This document shows positions 9,916-19,559 of a stretch of DNA of 64,000 nt, piece by piece. The DNA is from Tupaia tana (Eukaryota; Chordata; Mammalia; Scandentia; Tupaiidae). The translations under genes and the position numbers were made by a program. Each line of letters begins with the position of its first letter. Position 1 is the stretch's first letter. Under the pieces are notes generated by a model, which was given only the letters and a program-made list of their open reading frames with translations, was not told where the DNA came from and did no database searches. Location of the stretch: NCBI GenBank assembly GCA_026018925.1, contig JAKSZU010000006.1, positions 132,968,092 to 133,032,091 on the forward strand, written 5' to 3'.

Positions 9916-10458
9916 AAGAAGGCAGAGTGTATAAGAGAGTCAAATGAGGAAAACCAAAGATTTGACAGTGTAGGTCAAAATGATAATGGTATCAAATCAT
10001 TTACAGCATAGTTTACTGATCCAGCTTTGCCTAAGTAAAGATGAATAAAGGAAATACAATTAGAGTTTGTAGCTTTAAGCATTATATTTCTCAGCAACAG
10101 GCAACAACTCAATCAACAGGCCAATTTCTACCCAAGGTTGAAACAAACAGAACTTCTAAGAGGGGCATCCACAGAGCAGTATGCAACAGATTCAGAAAAG
10201 CAGTCTGTTGGATTCTGACTAGTGCAATCTTTACTCGAGGGGCCACCCCAGGTAGAATGCCCAACAGCAGGGTGGCCCAAAGAAGGCATGCATTAGGAGC
10301 ATGAGAACTACATCTTGGAAAGCACAGAAATGCCCAGTCAGCTGAAATGGTAAAAGGGCGGTCTGGCCTTGACAAATGCCCTCAAAGCCAGTCACTGCTA
10401 CAGACCAAATGGTGATTTTACTCATTGACAAGCTAAAATAGAAAACAAGCCAAACTTG

Positions 10459-10721
10459 CTATTTTTTTTTCCCTTTAATTGCCCTAGGGCCTGTGCGCTC
10501 ACTAGAGAGAGACAGAGAGGGGGGAGAGAAAGAAAGTACCACTCAATGGGGTATGGTCATGCCACAATCCCTTGTCCTCCATTTCTCCATGCTGTCAGGA
10601 TTTGGGGCACATATATACACATACCCTGTGTGTTTTTCAAGCCACCGGGGCCTAGATTCAAACTATGGTTGGCCATATGAGATCTGGCTCCCTCTACCAC
10701 TAGGCTAAAAGACCAGCCCCC
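10459..10721 (-). mobile_element. Family A tRNA-SINE, old copy
   Basis: On the minus strand the head GGGGCTGGTCTTTTAGCCTA is followed by GATCTCATATGGCCAACC and a B box GTTTGAATCTAGG. GGTGGCTTGAAAAACACAC, GAGGACAAGGGATTGTGGC and the AGTGAGCGCACAGGCCCT end block complete it. A T-rich stretch at the left is the reversed poly(A). Confidence 0.8.
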
Positions 10722-10825
10722 AAACATACTATTTCATAAAAAAAAGTATAATTAAATATGTATGTTTACTTTAAATATTGATATAAATTGTTACAGAAAA
10801 GTTGATAGATTTGGTATAGTAATTT

Positions 10826-11085
10826 TTTTTTTTATTTGGAGAGAGTTTTGCTATAGGGCATGTGTGCTTGCCAGAAAGACAGAAAGAGAGAGACAGAAAG
10901 TGAAAAATCACTCTCAAGGGGGGAATGGCCATGCCACAATTCCCTCTCCTCCATTCTCCTCTCGGGAACTTGGGCACGCATGCACACATGCCCAGCGTGA
11001 GTTTAAGCCACCGGATCCATGACTCAAACCATGGTCGACTACATGGGAGTCCAGCGATGTAGCAATTACGCCATCTGCTGCTCCC
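10826..11085 (-). mobile_element. Family A tRNA-SINE
   Basis: All family blocks are present in minus orientation, from GGGAGCAGCAGATGGCGTAA to the GCCCTATAGCAAAACTCTC end. The target-site duplication is ggtatagtaattt at 10,813-10,825 and ggtatagtgattt at 11,086-11,098, with one mismatch. Confidence 0.92.
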
Positions 11086-11195
11086 GGTATAGTGATTTCT
11101 TAAAGCCAGTGAACTTGTAATTTCAGTGAGAATATATTAGGCAGACCCTGTCAAATAAGTATACAGTCTCTGTGTGTGTCTAAAAGCATAATACA

Positions 11196-11472
11196 GGGAC
11201 CAGCAGTTAGTGTAATGGCTATGTCGCTGAACTCCCATGTAGTTGACCACGGTTCCAGTCCCGGATCCGGTGGCTTGAACTCACGCCAGGTACATGTGTG
11301 TGCGTGCCCAAGATCCCGAGAGGAGAATGGAGGAGAAGGGATTGCAGCATGGCCATCCCCCCTGGGGGCTGATTTTTCGCTTTCTACCTCTCTGTCTCTC
11401 TCTGTCTTTCTGGCAAGCGCATGCGCCCTAGAGCCAAAACCTCTCAAAAAAAAAAAAAAAAAAAAAAAAAAA
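11196..11472 (+). mobile_element. Family A tRNA-SINE, relatively young
   Basis: The copy runs from GGGACCAGCAGTTAGTGTAA, B box GTTCCAGTCCCGGATCC, and GAGAGGAGAATGGAGGAGAA to an intact CCCCCCTGGGGG palindrome core. It ends with poly(A) of about 29. aaagcataatacag on the left and aaagcataacacat on the right form the target duplication. Confidence 0.93.
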
Positions 11473-11486
11473 GCATAACACATATA

Positions 11487-12020
11487 CATCTTTCACATCA
11501 GTAATTTTCAATGGATAGTTGTGTGGATTAATGAAATCACATGAAAAATCCTTGTTTTAAGTACCCAATTCACATAGTCCCAACTTATTACCAGTAGGTG
11601 AGATGAAAGCATGTTTTTCTGAAAATTTTCTATTGGTATTCTGTGGATTCTTTCTTAAAATGTCCCTCTCTTATATTTCAAAATGTCTTTGTACATGGGT
11701 CATTTGCCAGCCTTGCCTTACTCTCTAAATTGGAAGTGACTTTGAAAAGACAGATCACGTCCCTATGAGCCTCCCACAGTGACCTGCACATGGTTTGGTG
11801 TTCAATAAAATAAATTCAAAAGACTTCTGTTTAATTAATAGGGATATGATAGATGTACCATAGAAGACAAATACTTCAGGGAGAGTAGAATGAATATTAA
11901 AAACAATTTAGTAAGAATTTGACTTTAACCCCAAAGACGTCTACACAGAGTTGAAGAAGAAAGCAATGTGCATTATTTATGATGTCTCTGGCCGTAAATA
12001 CAGAGCACCAGCCAAAACCA
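11487..12020. other. Unassigned AT-rich sequence
   Basis: Nothing specific is recognised. ATGGTTTGGTGTTCAATAAAATAAATTC near 11,790-11,820 resembles the end of an L2- or MIR-type retroposon in sense orientation but is too short to assign. Confidence 0.35.
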
Positions 12021-12198
12021 GCCTTTGATTATTCATTTATTCAAAAAGTATTTATTGAATGTCTCTATTTGCCAGAAACTATCGTGAGACCTAGAGATAA
12101 AGCTGTAAGCAAAACAGACCAAGATCCTTTCCCTCGTGCAGCGAATATTCTACTCAGGGAGACAAAAGACAAAACAAAACACACCAAGATAAATGGAT

Positions 12199-12238
12199 AC
12201 ACACACACACATATGCACACAAACACACATATATACTT
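12199..12238. repeat. (CA)n microsatellite
   Basis: It is an imperfect ACACACAC/ATATGCACACA tract inside the L2 remnant. Confidence 0.9.
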
Positions 12239-12828
12239 AGGGAAGTACTAAGGAGAAAAATTAAAGGGAAGGAGGATAGAAAGTGTTTGGCGGAGGGCTA
12301 AATGGCATTTTAAATGAGTAGAAGAGAAGGTCTTACTGAGAAAGTGCCATTTGAGTCAAGACCTGAAGAAAGTATTGGAATGAGTCATGTGGTTATCTAA
12401 GCAAAGAGCACCCCGGGGCCAGGGAATCCATTGGGAAAACACAAGCTCTACCAGTGGCAGCACCTTGTCCATTAGAGAAAGAGCAATGGGCAGTGTGACT
12501 GGTGCAAAGTGAGGAAGGAGGAGTGATGGGAGGTGAAGTCAGTGAAAAGAGAGGCTGAATGATGGCTTGCCTGCTTGAAGGTCATAGTAAGGACTTCTTG
12601 GAGTAAGAAGCCATTGAGAGCCCTGGGCAGAGGACAGCACAGCATAATCTCCTGAATCTGATGTACACTTAAAGGCTCACCCTGGCTGCTCTGTGTAGAG
12701 CAACTGAATGAGAACAAGGGTAGGAGGAGTCCAGATTGCAGTCTGCAGCCACAACAAGAAAAATGGTGGTGTCTTGGCCAGATTGGAAATAGTGGAGATG
12801 ATAAAGGGTGATCAGATTCTAGAAATAC

Positions 12829-13020
12829 GTTTTTCTTTTCTCCTTTTTAAGCCAGTCTTGCTGTCACAATCCTCCTGCTTCAGCCTCTCAAGTCACTAGG
12901 ACAACAGGTACATGCCACCATATTAGGCATTCAGATTGGACTGGGGAGGGAACTCAGACTCCCATGAGGGCCCAGTCTGCAAAGCATACTGTCATAGCAC
13001 ATGCACCACCACAGCTGGGC
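12829..13020 (-). mobile_element. Family D: 7SL-like plus tRNA-like chimeric SINE
   Basis: CCTCCTGCTTCAGCCTCTCA followed by AGTCACTAGGACAACAGGTA and CATGCCACCAT is antisense to an Alu/B1-like (7SL-derived) monomer. The remaining part, through GGGAACTCAGACTCCC to CACCACAGCTGGGCC, looks like an antisense tRNA-like unit. It interrupts the L2 and is much more diverged than family A copies. It is comparable in plan to tree-shrew Tu type I/II SINEs (recalled). Confidence 0.6.
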
Positions 13021-13318
13021 CCTTGGCAAGTGGTTTTGCTGAGAGGTGAGATGTGAAGTAACAGTGAAATAGAGGAGTCATGGATGACTCTAAGCAATGG
13101 AAAGAACGGATCTGCTTTTAAGTGAGCAACGGAAGACTTCAGGGGGAGCAGGTTTGAGGGACACATCAGGAACTCAATTTTATGTGTGCCAAATAGAGCT
13201 GCCAGATGAGCATTTGGATATGTGTGTCTAGAGTTCAAGGAAAAGATCTCAATATAAAAGAAATTTCTATTCCCAACCATTATTTTCCTTCCTCTGATCA
13301 CAAAAAGTAGTTGTTTTC

Positions 13319-13568
13319 GGGACCAGCAGTTAGCGTAATGGCTATGTCGCTGGACTCCCACGTAGTCGACCGCGGTTCGAGTCCCGGACCCGGCGGCTTA
13401 AACTCACGCCGGGCGCGTGTGCGTGCGTGCCCAAGATCCCGAGAGGAGAATGGAGGAGAAGGGATTGCGGCGTGGCCATCCCCCCTGGGGGGTGATTTCC
13501 TGCTTTCTATCTCTCTGTCTCTCTCTGTCTGTCTGGCGAGCGCACGCGCCCTATAGCAAAAACCTCTC

Positions 13569-13600
<32 letters not shown>
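13319..13600 (+). mobile_element. Family A tRNA-SINE, youngest-looking copy
   Basis: This is the most CpG-rich copy in the window: GACTCCCACGTAGTCGACC, CGCGGTTCGAGTCCCGGACC, CACGCCGGGCGCGTGTGCG. The RNA polymerase III A box (TTAGCGTAATGG) and B box (GGTTCGAGTCC) are intact. The C6-T-G6 palindrome is at 13,480-13,492. It ends in poly(A) of about 32. A perfect 17-bp target-site duplication, aaaaagtagttgttttc, is at 13,302-13,318 and 13,598-13,614. Undecayed CpGs and an exact duplication imply recent insertion. Confidence 0.97.
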
Positions 13601-13605
<5 letters not shown>

Positions 13606-13614
13606 GTTGTTTTC

Positions 13615-14378
13615 AAACAAGTCTTAAATGATACAGCAGAGTTGGCCATCTCTCTCTCTGAGAATGGTCTTTACAAATATATATATAGAAATCTATATAT
13701 GCCATTTCTTTTGAATACACATAATTCCTTAAAGCTAATCGTATACTGATAAGTCACAGGCAGCTAAATTCATCCTGTCCATGCATGTAATTAATACTAA
13801 CGTAATGGCCTACGCTTGGTCATCTGACTTGACATATCATTAGAGTTTAGATTATTCAGAGGAATAAAAATGTGGCATCTGTTGATAACGTGTATAATAC
13901 TCTCAACTAGTCTGGTCTGAGGTGTATTTCATGTTGGATAAATTCTTTTTACAAGCCAAATGATGTATCGCGATCGAACGTTTAAAATAACAACAACAAT
14001 ATGGAATTAAAAAAAAAACAGTAGCATCATTTCTGGGTATGCATGTTTCATGGTTTTCCGGAAGTGGCAACAAAACTCATATTAATGCTTCTGAGGGTAC
14101 ACTGAGACCTCATGTTGAGCATTTTTTTTAGATTTTCCTGTTTTATCTCTAAGATTCACATGAAATTGAAAAAAAAAATGTTTAATTTAAAAATTTTAAG
14201 GTTTTTTACCAAATTACCCAACTTTTGCCAAAATCATTACATAAAATAAACTTTGGTAACTGAATAATACTTTATAATAATTATCTCTATCACATCCTCC
14301 CAACCAACACCAGTACTATCATAATGATCATCATCATTATAGTTGTCTTTTACTAAGCCCTACTGTGTTTGTGTTTTT
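13615..14378. other. Unassigned AT-rich sequence
   Basis: No repeat or exon is recognised. A short ATATATATAGAAATCTATATATG near-palindrome lies at about 13,677-13,700. Confidence 0.4.
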
Positions 14379-14380
14379 TT

Positions 14381-14661
14381 CTTTTTTTTTTTTTTTTTTT
14401 GGAGAGTTTTTTCTTTTGCCATAGGGCACGTGCGCTCACTAGAAAGACAGAGACAGAGAGACATAGAGATAAAAAGCGAGAAATCACCCCTCAGGGGGGA
14501 TGGCCACACCACAATTCCTTCTCCTCCATTCGCCTCTCGGGATCTTGGGTACGCATGCACACGCACCCTGGTGTGAGTTTAAGCCACTGGGTCCGGGACG
14601 TGAACCACGGTTGGCTACATAGGAGTCCAGTGACATAGCCATTACGCTAACTGCTGGTCCC
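14381..14661 (-). mobile_element. Family A tRNA-SINE
   Basis: It is full length in minus orientation. The head is GGGACCAGCAGTTAGCGTAA, the B box GGTTCACGTCCCGGACC, and the body AGGCGAATGGAGGAGAAGG with CCCCCCTGAGGGGTG. The GGGCACGTGCGCTCACTAG end-block equivalent precedes 20 T on the plus strand. Confidence 0.92.
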
Positions 14662-14996
14662 AGGCATTGTGTTTTATTTGTAAAAATTGTACTTATGAGC
14701 ATTTGTGCATTATTTTATACGTATAAAATCATCTAACCCTAATATTAATCCTATATTATTTATAAGTAAATTTTACACTAAACCTAGATGCCACATGGGG
14801 AAAAAATGTTTTAAACAGGTAAATTTCTTCTCCTCCATTGTAAAACAAAAAAATAACAATGAAGACTAAAACAACATACATTAATATACAGATTAGAAAC
14901 CATGAGAAAGTTGTACTCCCAGGTACTTGTCCTATAATTGGAGAATGACTATCTGAACAACAGACATTTATTCGGTTGTCAGAAAAGTCATGAAGT

Positions 14997-15177
14997 GGGG
15001 CTGGCAGGTGGCATGGTGGTTAAAGGCGTTGGACTCCCACATAGTCAACCGTGGTTCAAGTCCCGGACCTGATGGCTTGCTTTCTCACTTTCCGTTTCTC
15101 TCTCTTTCTCTCTCTCTCTTTCAATCTGTCCCTCTCTAGTCAAATTAAAATAAATAAAGTTAACTAATTCTTTAAAA
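14997..15177 (+). mobile_element. Family B SINE nested in a MITE
   Basis: GGGGCTGGCAGGTGGCATGG leads to GACTCCCACATAGTCAACC, B box GGTTCAAGTCCCGGACC, a long pyrimidine run and AGTCAAATTAAAATAAATAA with TTCTTTAAAAAAA. The target duplication is aaaagtcatgaagt on the left and aaaagtcataaaat on the right, drawn from the MITE sequence. Confidence 0.92.
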
Positions 15178-15228
15178 AAAAGTCATAAAATATTTTTTCT
15201 ATGGTTTTCTACATAAAACTCAAAAGTC

Positions 15229-15237
<9 letters not shown>

Positions 15238-15271
<34 letters not shown>

Positions 15272-15519
15272 GAGAGGTTTTTCGCTATAGGGCGCATGCG
15301 CTCGCCAGACAGACAGAGACATAGAGACAGAAAGCGAGAAATCACCCCCCAGGGGGGATGGTCACGCCGCAATCCCTTCTCCTCCATTCTCCTCTCGGGA
15401 TCTTGGGCACGCACGCACACGCGCCCGGCGTGAGTTGTAAGCCACCGGGTCCGAGACGCGAACCGCGGTCGACTACGTGGGAGTCCAGCGACATAGCCAT
15501 TACGCTAACTGCTGGTTCC
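15238..15519 (-). mobile_element. Family A SINE nested in the same MITE
   Basis: It is a CpG-rich, full-length copy in minus orientation with GGAACCAGCAGTTAGCGTAA at its head and a run of about 37 T (reversed poly(A)) at its left end. A perfect caaaagtcatgattttt duplication lies at about 15,221-15,237 and 15,520-15,536. It appears younger than the neighbouring B element. Confidence 0.95.
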
Positions 15520-15550
15520 CAAAAGTCATGATTTTTCTGACAACCCAGTA

Positions 15551-16809
15551 CAATGTCCTTTATCAGTGAAGTGTCATCCATACAGTGAATTGACTATTTG
15601 AACTGCAATTCACTAAAATTAAAATACTGCATATAAGCATAAAGAACAAAAATCTAAATCTTTCAGCCTTTAGTAATTAGTAAAATGTATTGTTAAAAAA
15701 ATCACAAAGAGAAAATTAGATAATTCTTAAAAATCCAAAAAGTTTTTGAGTATTTATGAGGTATATTTGAACGTCCAGAAATAAAGATAAATGGAAAAGT
15801 GTACTTCCACAGTCCTGAGTATTTCTTCCAAATCTTACATCCATTTAAGTTGGCAGAGCCCATCAGTGGTTTATTTGGATATTGTCCACATTTATAAATG
15901 AGCATCTTAGTTTCTGTATTTTGGCATAGGATCATGTAAATGATTATACTAGTATACATTTAATGTAGCAGATATAAAACATGGCACAAAGTAGAAGTAC
16001 CAATTTTAGAAAACCATAAAACTCATCAAATAACATCTCTTCAACCTAAGTAGCCAAAGCATGGTTGCTGACTGCGGCATCTGCATTACGGCATAACTTC
16101 CCACTCTCCTCCCACATCACCTCCATCCCATCACTGTTGGCCCTGCCTCTGGGCATAGCACAGACTGAGCTGCAGGGTCCCTGGAGGGTCTATCACCTGC
16201 CTCCCTGTAAACTGTGGAGAAGGAGTCACTGTGAAACTTGTAGGAAAGACACAAGCTTTTTTGACATCTTTCATGTGTCATGAAAGCCGACGGTAATTTT
16301 CTTAGAAAGAATATTAAAGTGCCATATTTATACTGTCATATTAAACTGAAAAGGAAAGTAGGGCTAATATGCATAATCAGTAAAATGGTTAAGTAGGCAA
16401 ATTTTACTTCTCCAAATCCTACATCTTCATTGACAACAATCTTCTTTCTTTTTCTTCTGCCACTTCTCTCCCTAGACTGTCTCTGGCCTTCACAGAGTCA
16501 GAGTATTCGTTTACATGGGGTTTGCACTCAAAGTCAGCACCCCATACTTAGAATATTCACTTCCCTTTCACACTCATCAAGAGGACCTTCTCTATACTCT
16601 ATTTGCAAAGTGCAAACCTTAAACTTCCAGGATCACAGCTGGCCAAATGATGTACAGTTGGTGCTGACATGCCAATGGCTAGACATAGAAATTCGAGTTG
16701 CATGGGAACTTCTAGAGGTAAGCAATCAACAGTTCTGCTTAAAACTAAAATCTTTTATGTAATTAAACTATTGTTATCTCAGGCTTTGTCCAAGCCCACT
16801 TCCAGAGAT
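15551..16809. other. Unassigned sequence
   Basis: AT-rich filler lies to about 16,030, then more complex sequence with TC-rich stretches. No exon or repeat is recognised. The 110-residue frame at 16,430-16,762 shows no family features. Confidence 0.4.
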
Positions 16810-16825
16810 CAAAATTCACTTCATT

Positions 16826-17069
16826 ATTTTTTGGAGAGGTTTTGCTATAGGGCGCGTGTGCTTGCCAGAAAGACAGAGACAGAAAGTGAGAAATCACCCC
16901 CCAGGGGGGATGGCCACACCGCAATCCCTTCTCCTCCATTCTCTTCTCGGGATCTTGGGCACGCACGCACACGTGCCTGGCGTGAATTTAAGTCACCGGA
17001 TCTGGGACTCGACTGCGGTCGACTACATGGGAGTCCAGCGACATAGCCATTACGCTAACTGCTGGTCAC
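16826..17069 (-). mobile_element. Family A tRNA-SINE
   Basis: It is full length in minus orientation with an almost absent poly(A): only a few T before GGAGAGGTTTTGCTATAGGG. The target duplication aaaattcacttcatt is at 16,811-16,825 and again at 17,070-17,084. Confidence 0.94.
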
Positions 17070-17084
17070 AAAATTCACTTCATT

Positions 17085-17439
17085 TTGAGGCAACACATTC
17101 AGTACTAACTTTCCTCCATTTCTGGAGCTAAACAGAATTACTCAAGCCTTTACACCCAGATGCATGCTCCATATTTGCCCAGGTCTGTGTCCTAGGATGT
17201 TGATGAGTCCCATCAAAAACCTCCCTTCTCCAGCCTTCTGACTTGGTTTGGAAAATGAGATGATGAGCATGAGATGAGAGAGTAGTAGAAGAGTGAGAAG
17301 CCAGGGTATGCATTCTGGCCGCTCCTTCCTTAGAGGTGTCTGTCAGAGTCTCGAGGTGGGCTCTCCATCCCCTTCCCTTCCTGGTTCCATCAGGCTCAGA
17401 GATGGTGACAACACTCTGCTATTATTATTCCCAGAGTAC
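17085..17439. other. Unassigned sequence
   Basis: This is complex single-copy-looking sequence. No feature is recognised. Confidence 0.4.
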
Positions 17440-18012
17440 TTTACTCATCCTAATTGGTTTCTTTTCTTCGTAACTTTGAGATTAATTCACATACATAATT
17501 CACTTGTTTAATACATACAATTCAATGGTTTTTAATACATTCATAGAGTTCTTCAACCACTACTGCAATGAAGCTGGAATATTTTCATCACCCCAAAAAG
17601 AAATCACACATCCAGGGGCCGGCAGGTGGTGTAGTGGTTAAGGCGCTAGGCTCCCACATGGCCAACATGGTTCGAGTCCTGGACCTGGTGGTTTGCTCTC
17701 TCTCTCTCTCTCTCTCTCTGGTCAAATTAAAATAAATAAAGTTAAATAAAATAATGCTTTAAAAAAAAGAAGGAACTCACACACCCATTGGTCACGTCCC
17801 ATTTCTTGCCCACCCCTCATCCCCAGGCAGCCACTAAACTATTTTTCTGTCTCTCTAGACTTGACTTTCTGGATTTTCATTTCACATAAATGGAATAATA
17901 TGTGTTTCAGAGTTCATCCTGTTGTACCATGTATCAATATTTTATTTCTTTTTATTGCCTAATAATATTCCATTGCATGGATATACCACATTTTATTTAT
18001 TATGAACTGAGT
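17440..18012 (-). mobile_element. L1M-type LINE 3' UTR
   Basis: Antisense landmarks in order are ACATACAATTCAATGGTTTT, TTCATCACCCCAAAAAGAAA, CCCAGGCAGCCACTAAAC, ATTTCACATAAATGGAATAA and AATAATATTCCATTGCATGG, followed by ATATACCACATTTTATTTAT. These match the shared 3' UTR of L1MB/L1MC elements. A family B SINE divides it at 17,615. Confidence 0.85.
17615..17769 (+). mobile_element. Family B SINE inside L1M
   Basis: GGGGCCGGCAGGTGGTGTAG leads to GCTCCCACATGGCCAACATG, a B box GGTTCGAGTCCTGGACC, a (CT)n run and TGGTCAAATTAAAATAAATA. It is flanked by the approximate duplication gaaatcacacatcca / gaactcacacaccca. Confidence 0.92.
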
Positions 18013-18221
18013 AGTATATATTTTACCAGGCGATTATCTCACTGGCTTTAGAAACCCTCTTCTATTAATGATATAAAAGGTGACACCACCACGTGCTTGA
18101 GAAACCGTATCTTACTGCTGACTCGTTGAACATAAAATCAACCTCAGTATTTTGACAATGGAATATTAATTCAGATATTCCCTACCTATAATTGACCAAT
18201 GGTTCTTATTTGATTTGAGGA

Positions 18222-18508
18222 GTTTTGTTTGTTTGTTTCAGTCACAATTTTTATTGTCACAATTTTGATTCAGCTTCCCTGCTGAGACCACAGACATGCA
18301 CCACCATGCCCAGCTCTTTTTTGGACAGGGTCTCATTATGTTGCCCATGGCAGCCTTGAGTTCCTGATCTTCCAGCAGCCTCCATCTGTGGAGCTGACAG
18401 ACTCACACCTCCACACCTGGCTCTTTAGGTTGGGCTTAGAATCAAATCCATGCCTCCCACATGGTCCTAGCCAGTGGAGCACAGGACTTAACAGTGGCTG
18501 GGCCAACC
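18222..18508 (-). mobile_element. Family D: 7SL-like plus tRNA-like chimeric SINE
   Basis: ACAGGGTCTCATTATGTTGC, CAGCCTTGAGTTCCTGATC and CATGCACCACCATGCCCAGC are antisense Alu/B1-like blocks. They are followed by AGAATCAAATCCATGCC... and CAGTGGCTGGGCC, resembling the head of a tRNA-like unit in antisense. It is heavily mutated and older than families A and B. Confidence 0.6.
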
Positions 18509-18561
18509 ACATTATTAAAATTACATGTAGAATTATTTTAACACTATGATTTAAATTAAAT

Positions 18562-18596
18562 TTCATCTCATTAAGTTTTTAGTTTAATGAGATGAA
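18562..18596. repeat. Short inverted repeat
   Basis: Arms ttcatctcattaa (18,562-18,574) and ttaatgagatgaa (18,584-18,596) are perfect complements around a 9-base loop. A further near-direct copy of the left arm starts at about 18,602. Confidence 0.85.
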
Positions 18597-18781
18597 GTTA
18601 AATTTCATCTCTTTAATTTTGGGCCAACATTGAACCTATCACTAACTTCCTAGGCACCAAATAAAATAAAATGGGTTAAAGTACCAATTCTGGGCTTTCC
18701 AAAAAAAAAGGCAATCAAAGTGTTACTTTCCTTGATTGCTTTCTTCCTTCATCAAAATTCTTAATAAAAATAATAAGAAGG

Positions 18782-18951
18782 GGACTTGTCCTATGGTCTG
18801 ATGGTTAAGGGGACTGGATCCCACATAATCAACTGCAGCTCAAAGCCCAGCCCTGTTGGCTTTAAAAACATGTATGTGCCCAAAATTCAGAGAGGAGGGA
18901 GAAAAGGGGTGGAGGGAAAGGATTGTAGCATGATCATGCCCTGATAGGGCT

Positions 18952-19003
<52 letters not shown>

Positions 19004-19060
19004 ACTCTGTCTCTTTCTCTCTGGCAAACACATGTGTTCTTTGGCAATTAAAAATAATAC
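18782..19060 (+). mobile_element. Family A tRNA-SINE, old, with (CT)n expansion
   Basis: The head TTGTCCTATGGTCTGATGG is degraded. GACTGGATCCCACATAATC, TTCAGAGAGGAGGGAG and a long (CT)n at 18,953-19,000 precede CTCTGGCAAACACATG. The flanks taataagaagg and tagtaagaagg are the target duplication. Confidence 0.8.
18953..19002. repeat. (CT)n microsatellite in a SINE
   Basis: About 24 uninterrupted CT units expand the pyrimidine run normal for this SINE family. Confidence 0.95.
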
Positions 19061-19071
19061 TAGTAAGAAGG

Positions 19072-19559
19072 ATAGTCCAATGAATAGAAGGGGACACCTG
19101 ACTACAGACCTTTCTTTAAGGTGATAACCATATACTAATCTATCTCCTTTTGGGTATGGTTCTTCAGCTATTACTCCATATTACCATAATATCAGCTAAA
19201 TCAATTTCATTTCTAATTCATCAGGTCTTATGCTATATTATAAAATTGCCTTTTATACATCATGGTGAAACCTGACAATAGGTAACCCTATTCAAAGGAA
19301 GTTAGTTTTGCATGGATAGCTCTTTGAGAACCTATACTGGTTTCTGGTCAACACTGCTTTCCTCTAGGTGTTCAGAAATGGTCTGCATAATCTAGAATCT
19401 TACTAAATTATTTAAAACCCAGCATTTCAAAAACATACATATTTCTCCCATTTTAAATCCAGGATAATATTTACTCATCTTGAATCTTCTGATACTTCTT
19501 TCTACATGTTATTTCAAGTTTTATAACAGTAGCTCTTCTAAAGCAACTTCTAGTAAGTA
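19072..19559. other. Unassigned AT-rich sequence
   Basis: No feature is recognised. It may be a more decayed part of the adjacent L2. Confidence 0.35.

Larger units (their letters stand above)
7331..10458. other. 3.1-kb SINE-free interval
   Basis: Apart from a simple T/G tract at 9,857-9,915 and the short duplicated segment at 7,876, no transposable element is recognised. The base composition is varied and non-repetitive. Notable pieces are a CCAAT-like AGCCAATCAG near 8,640 and the GATTA- and TTTGTT-containing block at 9,330-9,660. No exon is supported. Confidence 0.45.
12026..13256 (-). mobile_element. L2 LINE 3' region, interrupted by an old SINE
   Basis: The plus strand reads as antisense L2. 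TTATTCAAAAAGTATTTATTGAAT comes first, then TTTGCCAGAAACTATC, GAGAAAGTGCCATTTGAGTC, AAGACCTGAAGAAAG and GAGTCATGTGGTTATC. GTCATAGTAAGGACTTC, GAAGCCATTGAGAGCCCTGG, GAGGAGTCATGGATGACTC and AGGAGCAGGTTTGAGGG-like blocks follow. This is the conserved 3' coding/UTR end of the CR1-like L2 family, unable to move. A family D SINE sits at about 12,829-13,020, and a (CA)n is embedded at 12,199. Confidence 0.75.
14971..15548. mobile_element. Mini-mariner (MITE), split by two SINEs
   Basis: The left terminus ttcggttgtcagaaaagtca and right terminus tgatttttctgacaacccag form inverted repeats. TA dinucleotides flank them at 14,969-14,970 and 15,549-15,550, as in Tc1/mariner insertions. Without the two SINEs and their duplications the element is roughly 90 bp. 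There is no transposase. Related copies lie at 22,519 and 26,625. Confidence 0.8.

Noticed and set aside
11176-11478. Frames ending in poly-Lys (and poly-Phe on the reverse), seen in many places
   Set aside because: They are SINE bodies read through their poly(A) tails. The recurring residues ACPRSREENGGEG are the SINE body, not a protein family.
13319-13395. Possible functional tRNA gene, because A and B boxes are intact
   Set aside because: The anticodon arm and acceptor stem do not pair and the SINE body follows. It is a tRNA-derived SINE head.
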